A DNA stretch of 64,000 nucleotides from Bacteroidia bacterium (GCA_018402155.1 JAGYJG010000001.1:354831-418830), one strand, 5' to 3'. Shown: positions 10,541-21,300, counted from the stretch's first letter. Program-made: numbers and translations. The notes: a model not told the origin generated them from the sequence alone.

Positions 10541-11701
10541 TTATCGGATGTGTCTCTTTACGGAGCAATTTCCATGTTTGGTTTTTTGTACAAAAAGGTA
10601 TGTCCCTGGTGTATATGGTGCCTCTACTTGTCGGCCATACGTATCAAATAAAAGTCTATCTGAAGCAGGTAGATTCAGTAATAGATTCTCTGTGGTCTCC
10701 AAACGTAGCTCATCGCAAAGTTTATGGAGTGTTTGTTTATCAATGTGTGCAGTTTCTGATACGTCAAAAGTTTTGGTTATTAGTTCAGAACCATCATATT
10801 CTAATTGTACAGTCCAGGTGCCTATTTGCAAGTTCTGGTGGTTTATGAAGCTCCAATAATAATAGTACCAATAGTCTTTATCTAAGGTCACGGAGTAGCT
10901 GAACCATGGGGTGTTTTCAGGAGTATACCAGGTTATATCAAGTGCTTTTCCAGCTCTTAGTCCATAGAGTTGTGCCCAAAAGTTGAGAGAAGAATCAGAT
11001 GACGGAGCAATAGATGAATTATTTTTCAAACGACCTCTTCTGTCTCGTAAATGGTCTATCGTAAGATTATTTTGAGAAATAAATCCGTACTCAAAAATTC
11101 CGATAGTCGTATCGTACTTTTCGGGATTTAGCCACAATGTATTAGCATTGCCACAAGATCCCGAAAAGGGATCCACGACATATGCGCTATCGTAGTATAA
11201 CTCAAAATGAAGGTGCGGGTCTGTACTGTTCCCACTACTGCCAACCAATGCTATGAAATCACCGGCATTTACGCTATCTCCTACGGCTACATTAATGCTG
11301 TTTTTTTTGAGATGAGCGTAGTAAGTATAGTATCCATTACCGTGCTGGATTGCTAGGTAGTTGCCTAGTTTTTTTGTTACGTCTCCCTCAGTTTCACGAT
11401 CATATAATCCATCTTGTGCGTAGGTCACTCTTCCTGCAGCTGCCGCAAGTACATGCACACCGCTGTCCATCTGTGCAAAACTACGAATAACAAAATCAGT
11501 ACCTTGATGACCGTCATAACTCTTTGTACCACATTGGTGGTCTTTGAACCCATCAGTTTCCCAGTCTACGTAGTTTACGATAGTCCAATCTCTGCCCTGT
11601 TCACCTTCTATGGGTGTTTCAAGAAAAGCTTGAGCAGAGGTAGATAGACTTGCCACACACCACGTAAAAATTAAAGTAACCACTAAAAGATTTTTTTTCA
11701 T
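10541..11701 (-). CDS. Secreted M23 (LytM-type) metallopeptidase
   Basis: The product of 386 residues starts MKKNLLVVTLIFTWCVASLSTSAQA, a signal peptide; I prefer this ATG at 11701 to one at 11722, seven codons earlier. Zinc ligands of the M23 family are visible: His65 and Asp69 in HQGTD, and His163/His165 in DPHLHFE. M23 enzymes cleave peptide crosslinks in peptidoglycan or act on proteins. The domain spans roughly residues 55-190. After it come ~190 residues of beta-rich sequence, and the end (LLFDTYGRQVEAPYTPGTYL then FVQKTKHGNCSVKRHIR) resembles a shortened T9SS sorting domain. It is transcribed alone, with no partner nearby. Confidence 0.87.
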   Translation of the reverse strand: MKKNLLVVTLIFTWCVASLSTSAQAFLETPIEGEQGRDWTIVNYVDWETDGFKDHQCGTKSYDGHQGTDFVIRSFAQMDSGVHVLAAAAGRVTYAQDGLYDRETEGDVTKKLGNYLAIQHGNGYYTYYAHLKKNSINVAVGDSVNAGDFIALVGSSGNSTDPHLHFELYYDSAYVVDPFSGSCGNANTLWLNPEKYDTTIGIFEYGFISQNNLTIDHLRDRRGRLKNNSSIAPSSDSSLNFWAQLYGLRAGKALDITWYTPENTPWFSYSVTLDKDYWYYYYWSFINHQNLQIGTWTVQLEYDGSELITKTFDVSETAHIDKQTLHKLCDELRLETTENLLLNLPASDRLLFDTYGRQVEAPYTPGTYLFVQKTKHGNCSVKRHIR

Positions 11702-11807
11702 GACTTTATTTTTTATATCCAACCAATTCTTACTATTTTGATGGTCAAATAAATGATAATTCTATGTAAATAATAAAAAAATATCAACCTAGCTACTGGG
11801 TATGCAA

Positions 11808-12626
11808 TCAAACTTGGCTCATCTCAAATTTTTTGGGTGTTACACCAAATTTTTTTTTGAATGCATCGATAAAATGACTCACATTGGTATATCCAAGTTG
11901 ATCAGCAATTTCTGCAATTTGAAATTCACGCTTTACAATTAGTTCGCGGGATTTACTCATTTTGTAATCTTTGAGAAAGGCATGGATAGTTTTACCATAT
12001 ATTTCTTTAAATCCAGTTTTTAGATTGTGTTCGTTTAATCCTACAAGTTTCGCAAGCTCTTTTATGGTGGGAGAGTTTTGTAAGTCACGAAGCAGAAACT
12101 CTTTTGCATCTCGAACTTTCTCTACGTTGTCTTTTTGATTCAAAAATGGACACTTGTAAGTAGTTTGGCGACGGCTGGTATTAAAGTAATCATCTAGAAT
12201 TGCGTATTTTTTTGCTTCCTTCAGTAGATGATTATTTTTATTTTCTAAAATCTCGTGTACGCATCTTCTTACAGTGGTACTCGCTTCCTCAAAATGGTGG
12301 TATTGCTCTTTTTCAAAAATAGCTGCTTGCGAGAAATTAAGCTCATCTGTACCTAAAGCTAAGATGTGATGCAAAGTGTCTATACTCAAATTGATGATAC
12401 ACAAAGACGTCTCTTCTTTTGCTAAAAAACTGAGGTTAAAACTCCTTTTTTGATCATAAAATAGGTAAGCTGAATGTGGTGGAAGTGGAATGCTACGCTG
12501 GCCCATTGGCATTTCCATTGTACATGCGTCTGAAATAAACAAGCAGATAGTTCCATTTTTATATTGATAATCAGTAGGTTGTAGTGCTACTTCAAGTATT
12601 TGTAAATCAATAGTTTCGCTATTCAT
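11808..12626 (-). CDS. AraC family transcriptional regulator
   Basis: A 272-residue protein with a variable N-terminal sensor half (residues 1-~155) and a C-terminal AraC double helix-turn-helix from ~165: FLLRDLQNSPTIKELAKLVG, the first recognition region, then QIAEIADQLGYTNVSHFIDAFKKKFGVTPKKF, the highly conserved second one. It is transcribed divergently from the HmuY/TonB operon, 189 bases away. PchR-like AraC proteins commonly control siderophore or heme uptake, so regulation of the adjacent operon is the natural inference. The effector is unknown. Confidence 0.88.
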   Translation of the reverse strand: MNSETIDLQILEVALQPTDYQYKNGTICLFISDACTMEMPMGQRSIPLPPHSAYLFYDQKRSFNLSFLAKEETSLCIINLSIDTLHHILALGTDELNFSQAAIFEKEQYHHFEEASTTVRRCVHEILENKNNHLLKEAKKYAILDDYFNTSRRQTTYKCPFLNQKDNVEKVRDAKEFLLRDLQNSPTIKELAKLVGLNEHNLKTGFKEIYGKTIHAFLKDYKMSKSRELIVKREFQIAEIADQLGYTNVSHFIDAFKKKFGVTPKKFEMSQV

Positions 12627-12785
12627 TTTTGGGTTATTTATAGAGTAACAATTAAATGATTAAATAGATTTAAAATTATAAGTACCTCATTTGTAAGTTG
12701 TTTTGTCGCTATTTTGTTTCTGTTGTAATTTCTTTTTTGGGTATTTTTATTTCTTTATAGGTTATTTTGTGTCTCTATATGACCC

Positions 12786-12793
12786 CACATTTG
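12786..12793 (+). promoter_or_regulatory. Degenerate -7 box before the HmuY-like operon
   Basis: CACATTTG differs from TAnnTTTG at the first position and lies 23 bases before the ATG. An imperfect -7 box next to a divergent AraC gene would fit an activator-dependent promoter (inference). No -33 box is clear. Confidence 0.35.
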
Positions 12794-12815
12794 CAGTCAA
12801 AATAAAATATAAGAA

Positions 12816-14042
12816 ATGAAAAAAATTATTACAAGTGTATTCTTCCTGCTATCTTTTATTGCTAACGCTCAAACTGCTGATACTGTTGTTTCACAAGGTG
12901 GCACATTAGATGTTTATTACGATTTTGAAACAACTAGTAAGGTATCACTCAATAAATCTACATGGGATATAGGGTTGACCACAGACGCACGTGGAGCTAG
13001 CATTATTATAAATGAAAATGGCGGTGTTGAGTTGTTTTTATATAGTTCTGACACTACTGAGTGGAACACCGTAGATACGACTGATTTCGGTTTCAATAAT
13101 ATTTATAACTCCGAGTCAACTTGGAATGCAGGTGCATTTGCTAACCAAGGTACAGTGCATCCAGACTATGGATGGGGTATATACGATATGAATAGACACA
13201 ACATTAATGGGAATAGAATCTTTATACTAAAAACTAAAACAGAGGTTTTTAAAAAAATAGTTATAGACCAGATGAGCCCAAGTGGAGTATACAAGCTCAG
13301 AGTTGCCAACTTGGACGGAAGCGAATTAAAGTCCTATGAATATAGCAAAACTGCACCTGAGTCTTTGGGTAAGAATTTTGCTTTACTTGACGTTGACGCC
13401 GGACTATTCATAAACGGAAATCCCTTAGCAAAGAATTGGGATATTCTATTTACCAAATATATCACTTCAGTTTCGCAAGGTCCTGTGACGTTGGATATGT
13501 CAGTAAGTGGCGTAAAAATAAATGCAGGTTGTCAAGTTGCAGAGCGAAATAGTGTAGATGTAGTTAGCGATGATACGGCTTCGCTCAATTGGAATGAAAA
13601 CATCACAGAGATAGGTTACGATTGGAAATCGTTTAATAGAAATACATTTACGTATGACATCGCTCAAGATAGGGCGTATTTTGTACGAACAAAAAATGGT
13701 GCAGTATACAAGATTTGGTTTACTGACTATACCTTGGGTAGCGGAAATTATGTTTTTAATACAAAAGAAATAAAAGCAGGAGTAAATAGCGTTGAGAAGT
13801 ATGCTAACTTGAACACTACCGTGTATCCAAATCCTACCAATGGCGTATTGCACATTTCTAACAAAGAGAATGAAGAGCTGAATGTTACTTTACTTAATGC
13901 TCAAGGAGCAGTAGTACTTGAGACAGCTATAAACGCTTTTGATGAGACAATATTTGATACAAAAGATTTAGCTAAAGGAATTTATTTTCTACAACTAAGC
14001 ACTTCAAATGCTACTAGCACGAAACGTGTAATCTTTGAATAA
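12816..14042 (+). CDS. HmuY-like heme/iron-binding protein with T9SS sorting domain
   Basis: This protein of 408 residues has a signal peptide MKKIITSVFFLLSFIANAQ. It carries HmuY-family features: YYDFETTSKVSLNKSTWDIGLTT near the N-terminus and IGYDWKSFNRNTFTYDI followed by RAYFVRTKNGAVYKIWFTDY. A T9SS type A sorting domain begins at TTVYPNPTNGVLHI and ends KGIYFLQLSTSNATSTKRVIFE. HmuY of Porphyromonas binds heme and passes it to the TonB receptor HmuR. The next gene is such a receptor and overlaps this one by 8 bases. Heme as ligand is inferred from family and context; the binding residues are not conserved enough to read. Confidence 0.8.
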   Translation: MKKIITSVFFLLSFIANAQTADTVVSQGGTLDVYYDFETTSKVSLNKSTWDIGLTTDARGASIIINENGGVELFLYSSDTTEWNTVDTTDFGFNNIYNSESTWNAGAFANQGTVHPDYGWGIYDMNRHNINGNRIFILKTKTEVFKKIVIDQMSPSGVYKLRVANLDGSELKSYEYSKTAPESLGKNFALLDVDAGLFINGNPLAKNWDILFTKYITSVSQGPVTLDMSVSGVKINAGCQVAERNSVDVVSDDTASLNWNENITEIGYDWKSFNRNTFTYDIAQDRAYFVRTKNGAVYKIWFTDYTLGSGNYVFNTKEIKAGVNSVEKYANLNTTVYPNPTNGVLHISNKENEELNVTLLNAQGAVVLETAINAFDETIFDTKDLAKGIYFLQLSTSNATSTKRVIFE

Positions 14043-16236
14043 GTTAAGTTACATAGCACTATTATTTATGTTTGTCCCTGCGTTTTCGTGGGGACAAATA
14101 TCTATTACGGCATTGGATGGTGAGACTTCCGATCCCGTGGACTTTAGCTTACTAGGAAGAGCTGAAAATGGAGATACTTTAAAGCTGTTCTCTGCGAACG
14201 GTCAGATATCTTTTTCATCTGCTAACTCTCAGAAAGTAACAGTGTATGCTAAAGGCTACGAACAAAAGTTTTTGATAGTATATCCAAATACCAGTTACAC
14301 AATTCAGCTTCAAAGAGGCTATTATAACATAGATGAAGCTATAGTCACAGACATTCATTCCACTAAAAGTCTGCACAATACAGTACTCAATATTTCTAAA
14401 ATATCTGCGAAAAAGATAGAAGAACTTGGAGCGGTAGACCTCCGAGATGCTCTCACATTTGAAAATAATATCAGAATGAGTAGAGATAATGCAATAGGAT
14501 CAACGGGTATAACTATGATGGGTATAGGTGGAGACAATGTAAAGTTGTTGATTGATGGAGTTCCTGTTATAGGACGCTTATTCAACCAGCTAGATTTGGA
14601 ACAATTTAATCTAGAAAATGCCAAACAGATAGAGGTGATTCGTGGACCAATGTCTGTAATATATGGTAGTAATGCGCTAGCGGGAACTATCAATATAGTG
14701 ACTAATAATACGAGTGTAAAGCCCCGCCTTAATCTAAATTCAAACTATGAAACAGATGGACAATATGCTTTAACTGGTACGGCATCAAAATCATGGGGTA
14801 AACACTTTGTGACCCTCAGTGGAGGTAGAACTATGTTCACTGGATGGAGTGCAAATGATGTAGATAGGACTTTTGACTGGCTGCCCAAAGAGCAATATAC
14901 GGGTAGGGTACAATATAGCTATAAACATAATAATGCGAGTATAAATGTGAGAAGCGAGATGCTACGTTCACAACTGCTGGATAGGGGTGCACCAATTTTG
15001 CCCTATAAAGAAACGGCAGTTGACCAACATTATACAAACAAAAGATTTGATAATAGTTTGAGTTATCAGAATCAAATAGGCAAATCAAGCTTACAGATTA
15101 TAGCGGGAAACAATAGTTTTAGCAGAATAAAAAATAAGTACTTCCGAAACCTAGTATACTTAGAGGATGTGTTAGTAGTAGGAGAGGAGGAGCAAGACAC
15201 GCAAACGTTTAACGCTTCTGTGCTTAGAGCTATTTATGGACTAGATAAAGCTAAAACATGGGGGATAGAAACATTGATCGGTTTTGACGGAAACTATGAA
15301 ACAGGGACAGGAAATCGCCTACAAGGAGGGCAAAAAGAGCAGCTGGATGCAGCACTTTTTGCAAGTGCGGAAAAGCAACTTAACTCATTTGCTTTAGTAC
15401 GTGGCGGGATTCGCTATGCCTACAATTCTGTTTTTGCATCGCCTTTGCTCTATTCTTTGCAAACAAAATTTAACCTCCGTAATTCACAAATAATCAAATT
15501 GGCATATGGTAAAGGTTTTAGAGCGCCTTCTCTAAAGGAATTGTATTTGGATTTTACAGATAGTCGTCACGAGGTGTTCGGAGATAGCTCGCTACTTTCA
15601 GAAACCTCACATTCCTTCACTGCTAGCTATGCCAAGTTTTACAAAGTGAAAAATGCACAAATGACAACTACTATAGACGGTTTTTATAACAACATAGGTA
15701 ATAAAATTGAGCTAATAGTAACAGGACCTATACAAGCAAGGTACGGAAATATTGGTAACTATGAGTCTGTGGGTGGAGATGTTACCCAAAAGATAGTTCA
15801 CGATGATTTTTCGGTTAGTGCTACTTTCAATTATACCGGTATATATAATGGTGTAGAGGGAAGCAAAAAAGAATTTTTCTTCTCTCCACAAGTAGTTATT
15901 AATCCTTCTTACAGATGGAAAAAGCATGGAATATCTGCTAATTTATTTTTCAATCATTTTGGTGAGGTATCAAGGGTTTTCAGCAATGCAGATAGTGTCA
16001 ATGTAAATATTCAACAACAAGCTGCCTACTCTATGCTAGATTTTACCATTAATAAATCATTTAAGAATAAGCAACTAAGATTAACTTTAGGCGCTCGAAA
16101 CATACTTGGCGTAGTTAATATAAATGCCAATTCAACTGATGTTGGAGCTCATACACCTAGTACTACGTTTATATCTGTGAGTCCAGGTCGAACCTATTTT
16201 ATCAATGTACGTTATGAACTATTTAAGAAAGACTAA
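14035..16236 (+). CDS. TonB-dependent outer membrane receptor of the HmuY operon
   Basis: The 733-residue receptor starts at a TTG that overlaps the end of the HmuY-like gene by 8 bases, which suggests translational coupling; the signal peptide MNKLSYIALLFMFVPAFSWGQ supports this start. A short carboxypeptidase-regulatory-like domain comes first, then the plug (residues ~110-230) with LLIDGVPV and IEVIRGPMSVIYGSNALAGTINIVT. The 22-stranded barrel follows, with the RAPSLKELYLDF signature. HmuR/FecA-like receptors import heme, siderophores or cobalamin with TonB energy. Between two HmuY-like proteins, heme or iron chelates are the likely substrates (inference). Confidence 0.9.
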   Translation: MNKLSYIALLFMFVPAFSWGQISITALDGETSDPVDFSLLGRAENGDTLKLFSANGQISFSSANSQKVTVYAKGYEQKFLIVYPNTSYTIQLQRGYYNIDEAIVTDIHSTKSLHNTVLNISKISAKKIEELGAVDLRDALTFENNIRMSRDNAIGSTGITMMGIGGDNVKLLIDGVPVIGRLFNQLDLEQFNLENAKQIEVIRGPMSVIYGSNALAGTINIVTNNTSVKPRLNLNSNYETDGQYALTGTASKSWGKHFVTLSGGRTMFTGWSANDVDRTFDWLPKEQYTGRVQYSYKHNNASINVRSEMLRSQLLDRGAPILPYKETAVDQHYTNKRFDNSLSYQNQIGKSSLQIIAGNNSFSRIKNKYFRNLVYLEDVLVVGEEEQDTQTFNASVLRAIYGLDKAKTWGIETLIGFDGNYETGTGNRLQGGQKEQLDAALFASAEKQLNSFALVRGGIRYAYNSVFASPLLYSLQTKFNLRNSQIIKLAYGKGFRAPSLKELYLDFTDSRHEVFGDSSLLSETSHSFTASYAKFYKVKNAQMTTTIDGFYNNIGNKIELIVTGPIQARYGNIGNYESVGGDVTQKIVHDDFSVSATFNYTGIYNGVEGSKKEFFFSPQVVINPSYRWKKHGISANLFFNHFGEVSRVFSNADSVNVNIQQQAAYSMLDFTINKSFKNKQLRLTLGARNILGVVNINANSTDVGAHTPSTTFISVSPGRTYFINVRYELFKKD

Positions 16237-17134
16237 TTACCTATATATATTGTTTTTAGCTGCTTGTTTTCCGAAGGAGGAAGCAGTATCTCCAATACCT
16301 CGTATCAATGCGTCTGTCAGTTTGGATGCAGGTGAATATAAAAATACAGTAGTTTTCTATTCATTGGACAGTTCTAAAGTAGTGGCACAGGCTAGCCCTA
16401 TGAGTTGGGACTTTTATGTAGATGAAGAGGTTATTCGTCTAAATTATTTTAGGAGTATGCGTGTGGCTATTTTTGACGGTGCCTGGGATAAGTTAGCTGA
16501 CACTTCTGGATTAAAATTTAAGTACTTGACTCATGACAATGAAGACACTTTAGAACAATGGGAAATGGCAGAAAACCAAGTCTATGTGGTTGATTATGGA
16601 TTGGATAATGAGTTTAATCCAATTGGATTAATTTCTGTGCGTTTTGAAAGAAGTCGAAATGGACTAAAAATAGCTTATAAACACTTAGGAGAGTTAGAGC
16701 TTCAGCAGATATTAGTAGATAAATCTTCTTTTTATTACAACCTACGTACCCAAACAATTCTTGATTTGCCCACCGAACGAGAATATGATTTGGCCTTTGG
16801 GAGGTATACAGACTTAGTAACATTAGATAATATCACCCAAGAGTATACAATATACGGGGTCATTCAAGGACGGGCAAGTGCTTATGCTGAAAACAAATCG
16901 TTTGATGAAATTGGAGAGGCAAATTTTGAGACCATGAAGTTATCTTATCACAAAACTGTGATTGGCTGGGACTGGAAGAATTTTAATCTAAGTAAAAATG
17001 CTTTTGAAATTCTGGAAAATCGTACCTACCTAGTCCAAAGCAATGCACAATTTGAATTTAAACTTCGATTTGTGAATTTTTATAATTCTTTGGGCCAGTC
17101 GGGGCATCCTACCTTTGAGTGGCAGTTGCTCTGA
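16214..17134 (+). CDS. HmuY-like surface lipoprotein, third gene of the uptake operon
   Basis: A 306-residue lipoprotein with lipobox LAAC (Cys18). It overlaps the receptor gene by 23 bases; an alternative ATG three codons upstream (16205) is possible. The C-terminal part IGWDWKNFNLSKNAFEILENRTYLVQ, followed by KLRFVNFY, aligns by eye with IGYDWKSFNRNTFTYDIAQDRAYFVR and KIWFTDY in the first gene of the operon. The two are therefore distant paralogues of HmuY type, one T9SS-exported and one lipid-anchored. A plausible role is a relay of ligand from secreted binder to membrane-anchored binder to receptor; that is inference. Confidence 0.72.
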   Translation: MNYLRKTNYLYILFLAACFPKEEAVSPIPRINASVSLDAGEYKNTVVFYSLDSSKVVAQASPMSWDFYVDEEVIRLNYFRSMRVAIFDGAWDKLADTSGLKFKYLTHDNEDTLEQWEMAENQVYVVDYGLDNEFNPIGLISVRFERSRNGLKIAYKHLGELELQQILVDKSSFYYNLRTQTILDLPTEREYDLAFGRYTDLVTLDNITQEYTIYGVIQGRASAYAENKSFDEIGEANFETMKLSYHKTVIGWDWKNFNLSKNAFEILENRTYLVQSNAQFEFKLRFVNFYNSLGQSGHPTFEWQLL

Positions 17135-17147
17135 AGGTATTTATAAG

Positions 17148-17173
17148 AGTTTACTAGAGGTATCTAGTAAACT
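17148..17173. repeat. 11-bp inverted repeat between convergent genes
   Basis: AGTTTACTAGA and TCTAGTAAACT form a perfect stem around GGTA, 14 bases after the lipoprotein stop and 100 bases before the lspA stop. There is no T run on either side. It may mark the 3' ends of both transcripts but does not meet the usual terminator criteria. Confidence 0.45.
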
Positions 17174-17272
17174 TCTTAAGTTGCATTTCTAGAATTGATG
17201 AATAATTTTTTGTTTTTTGGGACTAAGGGCTGTTTTGCCGGAATCACAAAACTGTGCTACAAAACAAAACGT

Positions 17273-17914
17273 CTATTTGGCAATCTCGTTAAATAATCTA
17301 CTTCTAAAAGCTATTATAGTGAAAACTCCAGTACTAATAGCGGCATCCGCAATATTAAAAACTGGTCTAAAAAACTGGAAACGTGAGCCCCCAAAATAAG
17401 GAATCCAATTTGGCCAAAAAGTATCGATGAGTGGGAAATAAAGCATATCTACAACTTTTCCCTTAAAAAAAGGTGCGTACCCGCCACCTTCGGGCAGTAA
17501 TGTGGCAACAGTGTGGTAGGTGCTTTCACTAAATATTTTTCCGTAAATCAAGCTATCAACAATATTGCCTAAAGCGCCAGCTAGTATCAAGGAAACCAGG
17601 ACTACAAGAGCGGTTTTAGCACCCTCTTTGATTAAGTTTTTTATATATATAAATATAATTAAAGAGGCGATGATTCGAAACGAAGTAAGTACTATTTTCC
17701 CCCAATTTCCGCCGATTTCTAATCCAAAGGCCATACCAGGATTTTCTGTGAAATGAAGTTCAAACCAATTGTTAATTATCATCTTGCTCTCACCTAAAGT
17801 GAAAGATGTTTTGATATGGTATTTTAGCCACTGGTCTAACACTAGCACAATGAGCACAGTTATAGCCACTAAAGCAAGTTGTGATTTTTTCGATAGCGTT
17901 TTACCCAACTCCAT
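17273..17914 (-). CDS. lspA: Lipoprotein signal peptidase (signal peptidase II)
   Basis: A 213-residue integral membrane aspartyl protease that cleaves the signal peptide of prolipoproteins ahead of the lipidated Cys. The family blocks are present: LDQWLKYHI, NPGMAFGL, GALGNIVDSLIYG with catalytic Asp120, and FNIADAAISTGV with catalytic Asp190. It is somewhat long because of an insertion between the two Asp blocks (residues ~127-175), common in Bacteroidota. The gene starts 3 bases after the dksA-like stop and is the last gene of an ileS-dksA-lspA operon. Its likely substrates here include GldJ, TamL and the cassette lipoproteins. Confidence 0.94.
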   Translation of the reverse strand: MELGKTLSKKSQLALVAITVLIVLVLDQWLKYHIKTSFTLGESKMIINNWFELHFTENPGMAFGLEIGGNWGKIVLTSFRIIASLIIFIYIKNLIKEGAKTALVVLVSLILAGALGNIVDSLIYGKIFSESTYHTVATLLPEGGGYAPFFKGKVVDMLYFPLIDTFWPNWIPYFGGSRFQFFRPVFNIADAAISTGVFTIIAFRSRLFNEIAK

Positions 17915-17917
17915 TAT

Positions 17918-18298
17918 CTACTTATACTGGTTCCTTTTTGCATCCATACTTTGGGTAGTGTGTGGCACAGCCTTCAATCTATCTTTATGTATTAATTTAC
18001 CTGTTACCCTGCAAATACCATATGTTTTATTTTCTATACGCACTAGTGCATTTTGCAAGTTGATAATGAATTTTTGTTGGCGGGCAGCAAGTTGACCTGC
18101 ATTTTCCTTTTGCTGAGAGGCACTACCGTCATCTATTGCAACGTATGCACTTGCTGTATCGTCTGTGCCATTTTCATTTTCAAAGGCTATTTGATTTTTG
18201 AGGTATTGATATTCCTCAGTAGCACTTTCCAGTTTTGCTAAAATGAGTTGTTTAAATTCAGCTAAGTCTGCATCGCTGTATCGTAATGATTCTGTCAT
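17918..18298 (-). CDS. DksA/TraR family regulator with a degenerate zinc finger
   Basis: The 126-residue protein has an N-terminal coiled coil and a C-terminal DksA-type segment, YGICRVTGKLIHKDRLKAVP. Only one Cys is left where classical DksA has four Zn-binding ones. DksA-like proteins enter the RNA polymerase secondary channel and adjust transcription, often together with ppGpp. The Cys-poor form is, from general knowledge, usual in Bacteroidota and not a sign of decay. It is tightly packed between ileS (8 bases) and lspA (3 bases). Confidence 0.85.
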   Translation of the reverse strand: MTESLRYSDADLAEFKQLILAKLESATEEYQYLKNQIAFENENGTDDTASAYVAIDDGSASQQKENAGQLAARQQKFIINLQNALVRIENKTYGICRVTGKLIHKDRLKAVPHTTQSMDAKRNQYK

Positions 18299-18306
18299 AG
18301 TAATTT

Positions 18307-21300
18307 TTAGTGAGAAAGTTTTATTTTAATAATGTGTTGATTGATATCTATTGTTTCGTTGCTGTTTAATTCAGATGTCGTATTTATAGCATCAGCTAAA
18401 ATTTCGCCGCAAATATATTCATTATAATTAAGCAAAACTTCATTAATGTAATTGTGACTTTCTAAGGTTACAATTATTTTATCAGTTACAACAAAATCAT
18501 GCTCCTTTCTCAAATTTTGTATTTTATTGACTAATTCACGAGCTATTCCCTCTTGCTTTAGCTCATGAGTGAGTTCTAAATCTAATGCCACGGTATAGTT
18601 AGTATCACTCATTATTTGCCAACCAGGAATGTCGGCTGTTTTTATCTCTACATCATGTGCACTTATTTGGTAAATAGTTCCGTTTGCAGTAACCTCTACT
18701 GTATTTCCACCCTCTAGGGTTGCAATTTGTTCGTTTGTAAATGCAGCTATGGGTGCGGTTATGGCTTTCATATCTTTACCAACTTTAGCGCCCAAAGCCT
18801 TAAAATTTGGTTTAGCAGATTTTTTTATAATGGAGGAATTTCGGTCAATTATTTCTATTTCTTTGATATTAACTTCAGATTTTATAACGTCCGCTACTTT
18901 TTTTAAATTAGTTGCAAATGTCTCATTTAAGGCAGGGATAATTGCTTTACTCAATGGCTGACGTACTTTTATATTTTCAAGTTTTCGTATGCGTAAAATT
19001 AGTGAAGTAATACGCTGTGATATTTCAATTTGAGCTTCTAACTCAACGTTGATTAGTTGTTCATTTTCAGTTGGGAAATCTTGCAGATGAACAGACGTTT
19101 CGGTAAAATTTAAGTCGCGGAATAGCTGATCTGCATAAAAAGGACTGAAGCTACACATTAGTTTTGCGACGGTATCTAGGCAGGTATGTAGTGTTTGGTA
19201 TGCTGCTATTTTATCTTGGCTGATTTCATCTTTCCAAAATCTACGTCTATTTAACCTGATATACCAATTACTTAGGTCGTCTATGACAAAGCTTTGTATT
19301 GCTCTAGTAGCTTTAGTAGGTTCGTAGTCGTCCATTTCAGCAGCCACAAGTTTTATAAGTGAGTTTAGTTTACTTAGTATCCAGCGGTCTAGTTCAGACC
19401 GTTGAGCCATAGGTACAGATTCTTCCTCATTTTTAAATGTATCAATATTGGCATATAAAGCATAAAATCCATAGGTATTGTGCAATGTGCCAAAAAACTT
19501 CCGCTTGGTTTCATCTAAGCCAGCAGTGTCAAATTTTAAATTATCCCAAGGTGCTGAGTTACTTAGCATATACCAACGTATAATATCTGCACCATGCTGA
19601 TCTACGGCCGTAAAAGGATCTATTGTATTGCCTTTACTTTTTGACATTTTATTGCCATTTTTGTCTTGCACAAGGCCGTTTGCCATTACGGTTTTGTAGG
19701 CTACGGAGTCTTCTAGCATTACGGATATAGTATGTAAGGTGAAAAACCACCCTCTGGTTTGGTCGACACCTTCTGCTATAAAATCGGCAGGATAGTGAGT
19801 TCGGTTATTTATTTTGTTCTCATTTTCGAAAGGATAGTGTAGTTGTGCAAAAGGCATAGATCCCGAGTCAAACCATACGTCTATTAGATCGGTTTCTCGT
19901 ATCATAGGCTTACCGTCTTCAGACACTAATATCACATCATCAATAAATGGACGGTGTAAATCAAAATTTTCGTTAATGGGATTATGGGTCATTAGCCCAG
20001 CATCTACTGATTTATCCACCTCAATTTTTAATTCATTTACAGAACCAATGCATACTTCTTGTTCGCCATCTTCTGTCCGCCATATGGGCAAAGGCGTACC
20101 CCAATAGCGGCTTCTACTCAGATTCCAATCGACAAGATTTTCTAACCAATTACCGAATCTTCCTACACCTGTACTGGCAGGTTTCCAGTTTATAGTTTTG
20201 TTCAGTTCTATGAGCCGATCTTTTACAGCTGTTGTTTTTATAAACCAGCTCTCCAAAGGATAATAAAGTATTGGCTTGTCTGTGCGCCAGCAGTGTGGGT
20301 AGGTATGCTCGTATTTTTCTACTTTAAAAGCTTTATTTTCCGTTTTGAGCTTTATCGCAATTTTCACATCAGTGCTTTGATAACCCGGTACTGTCTCGTC
20401 CTCGTTGGTATAGTTTTTTACATACAAACCCGAAAACTCGCCTAGACCTTCTACAAACTTGCCTTGCTTGTCTACTAAGGTAAGAGACCCAATATTATTT
20501 TGCTTTGCCACTATATAGTCATCGCTCCCAAAGCTTGGAGCTAAGTGTACTATGCCTGTTCCATCTTCTGTGGTTACAAAGTTGGCCGCTATTATTTCGA
20601 AGGCCTTCCCATCCTCGGGTTGTTTATATGGCAAAAGTTGTTCATATTGTTGACCTACAAGCGTCTCGCCTTTCAGTTCTTTTATTATCTCAAATGGTAT
20701 TACTTTGTCCCCTGCTTTGTAGTCTAAGAGCAAAAGATTTTCATTTTTTGGACTAAAATACTTGCCTACTAATTTGCTCGCGAGTATAACAGTGATTTTT
20801 TCGAAGGTGTACGGATTATACGTTTTTACTACGGTATAGTCTATTTTAGGGCCAATACCCAGTGCAGTATTGCTTGGCAAAGTCCAAGGGGTAGTGGTCC
20901 AAGCTATGCAGTAGGTATCTCCCCAGTCTAGATTAAGCTGCACTTGTTCAGCATTTTTCAACTTAAATTGGGCCACAACAGTGGTGTCTTTAACATCTTT
21001 ATAGGTTCCGGGTTGGTTTAGCTCATGAGAGCTGAGGCCTGTACCTGCAGCTGGTGAATAAGGCTGTATAGTATGTCCCTTATAAATGAAACCCTTATCA
21101 TAAAGTCTTTTGAGTAGATTCCATACTGACTCTATATATGCTTGCTCGTAGGTGACATAAGGATGTTCTAAATCTACCCAATAGCCAATTTTTTGCGTTA
21201 GCTCATCCCATTTATCCTTGTATTTTAGTACATCTTGACGACAAGCGGCATTGTATTCCTCAACGCTTATTTTAGAGCCAATATCCTCTTTTGTTATGCC

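Noticed and set aside
17148-17173. 11-bp hairpin as a rho-independent terminator
   Set aside because: No T tract follows on either strand; kept only as an inverted repeat.
17918-18298. Loss of zinc-finger Cys in the DksA-like protein as a sign of pseudogenisation
   Set aside because: The reading frame is intact in a tight operon and Cys-poor DksA-like proteins are, to my knowledge, normal in Bacteroidota.
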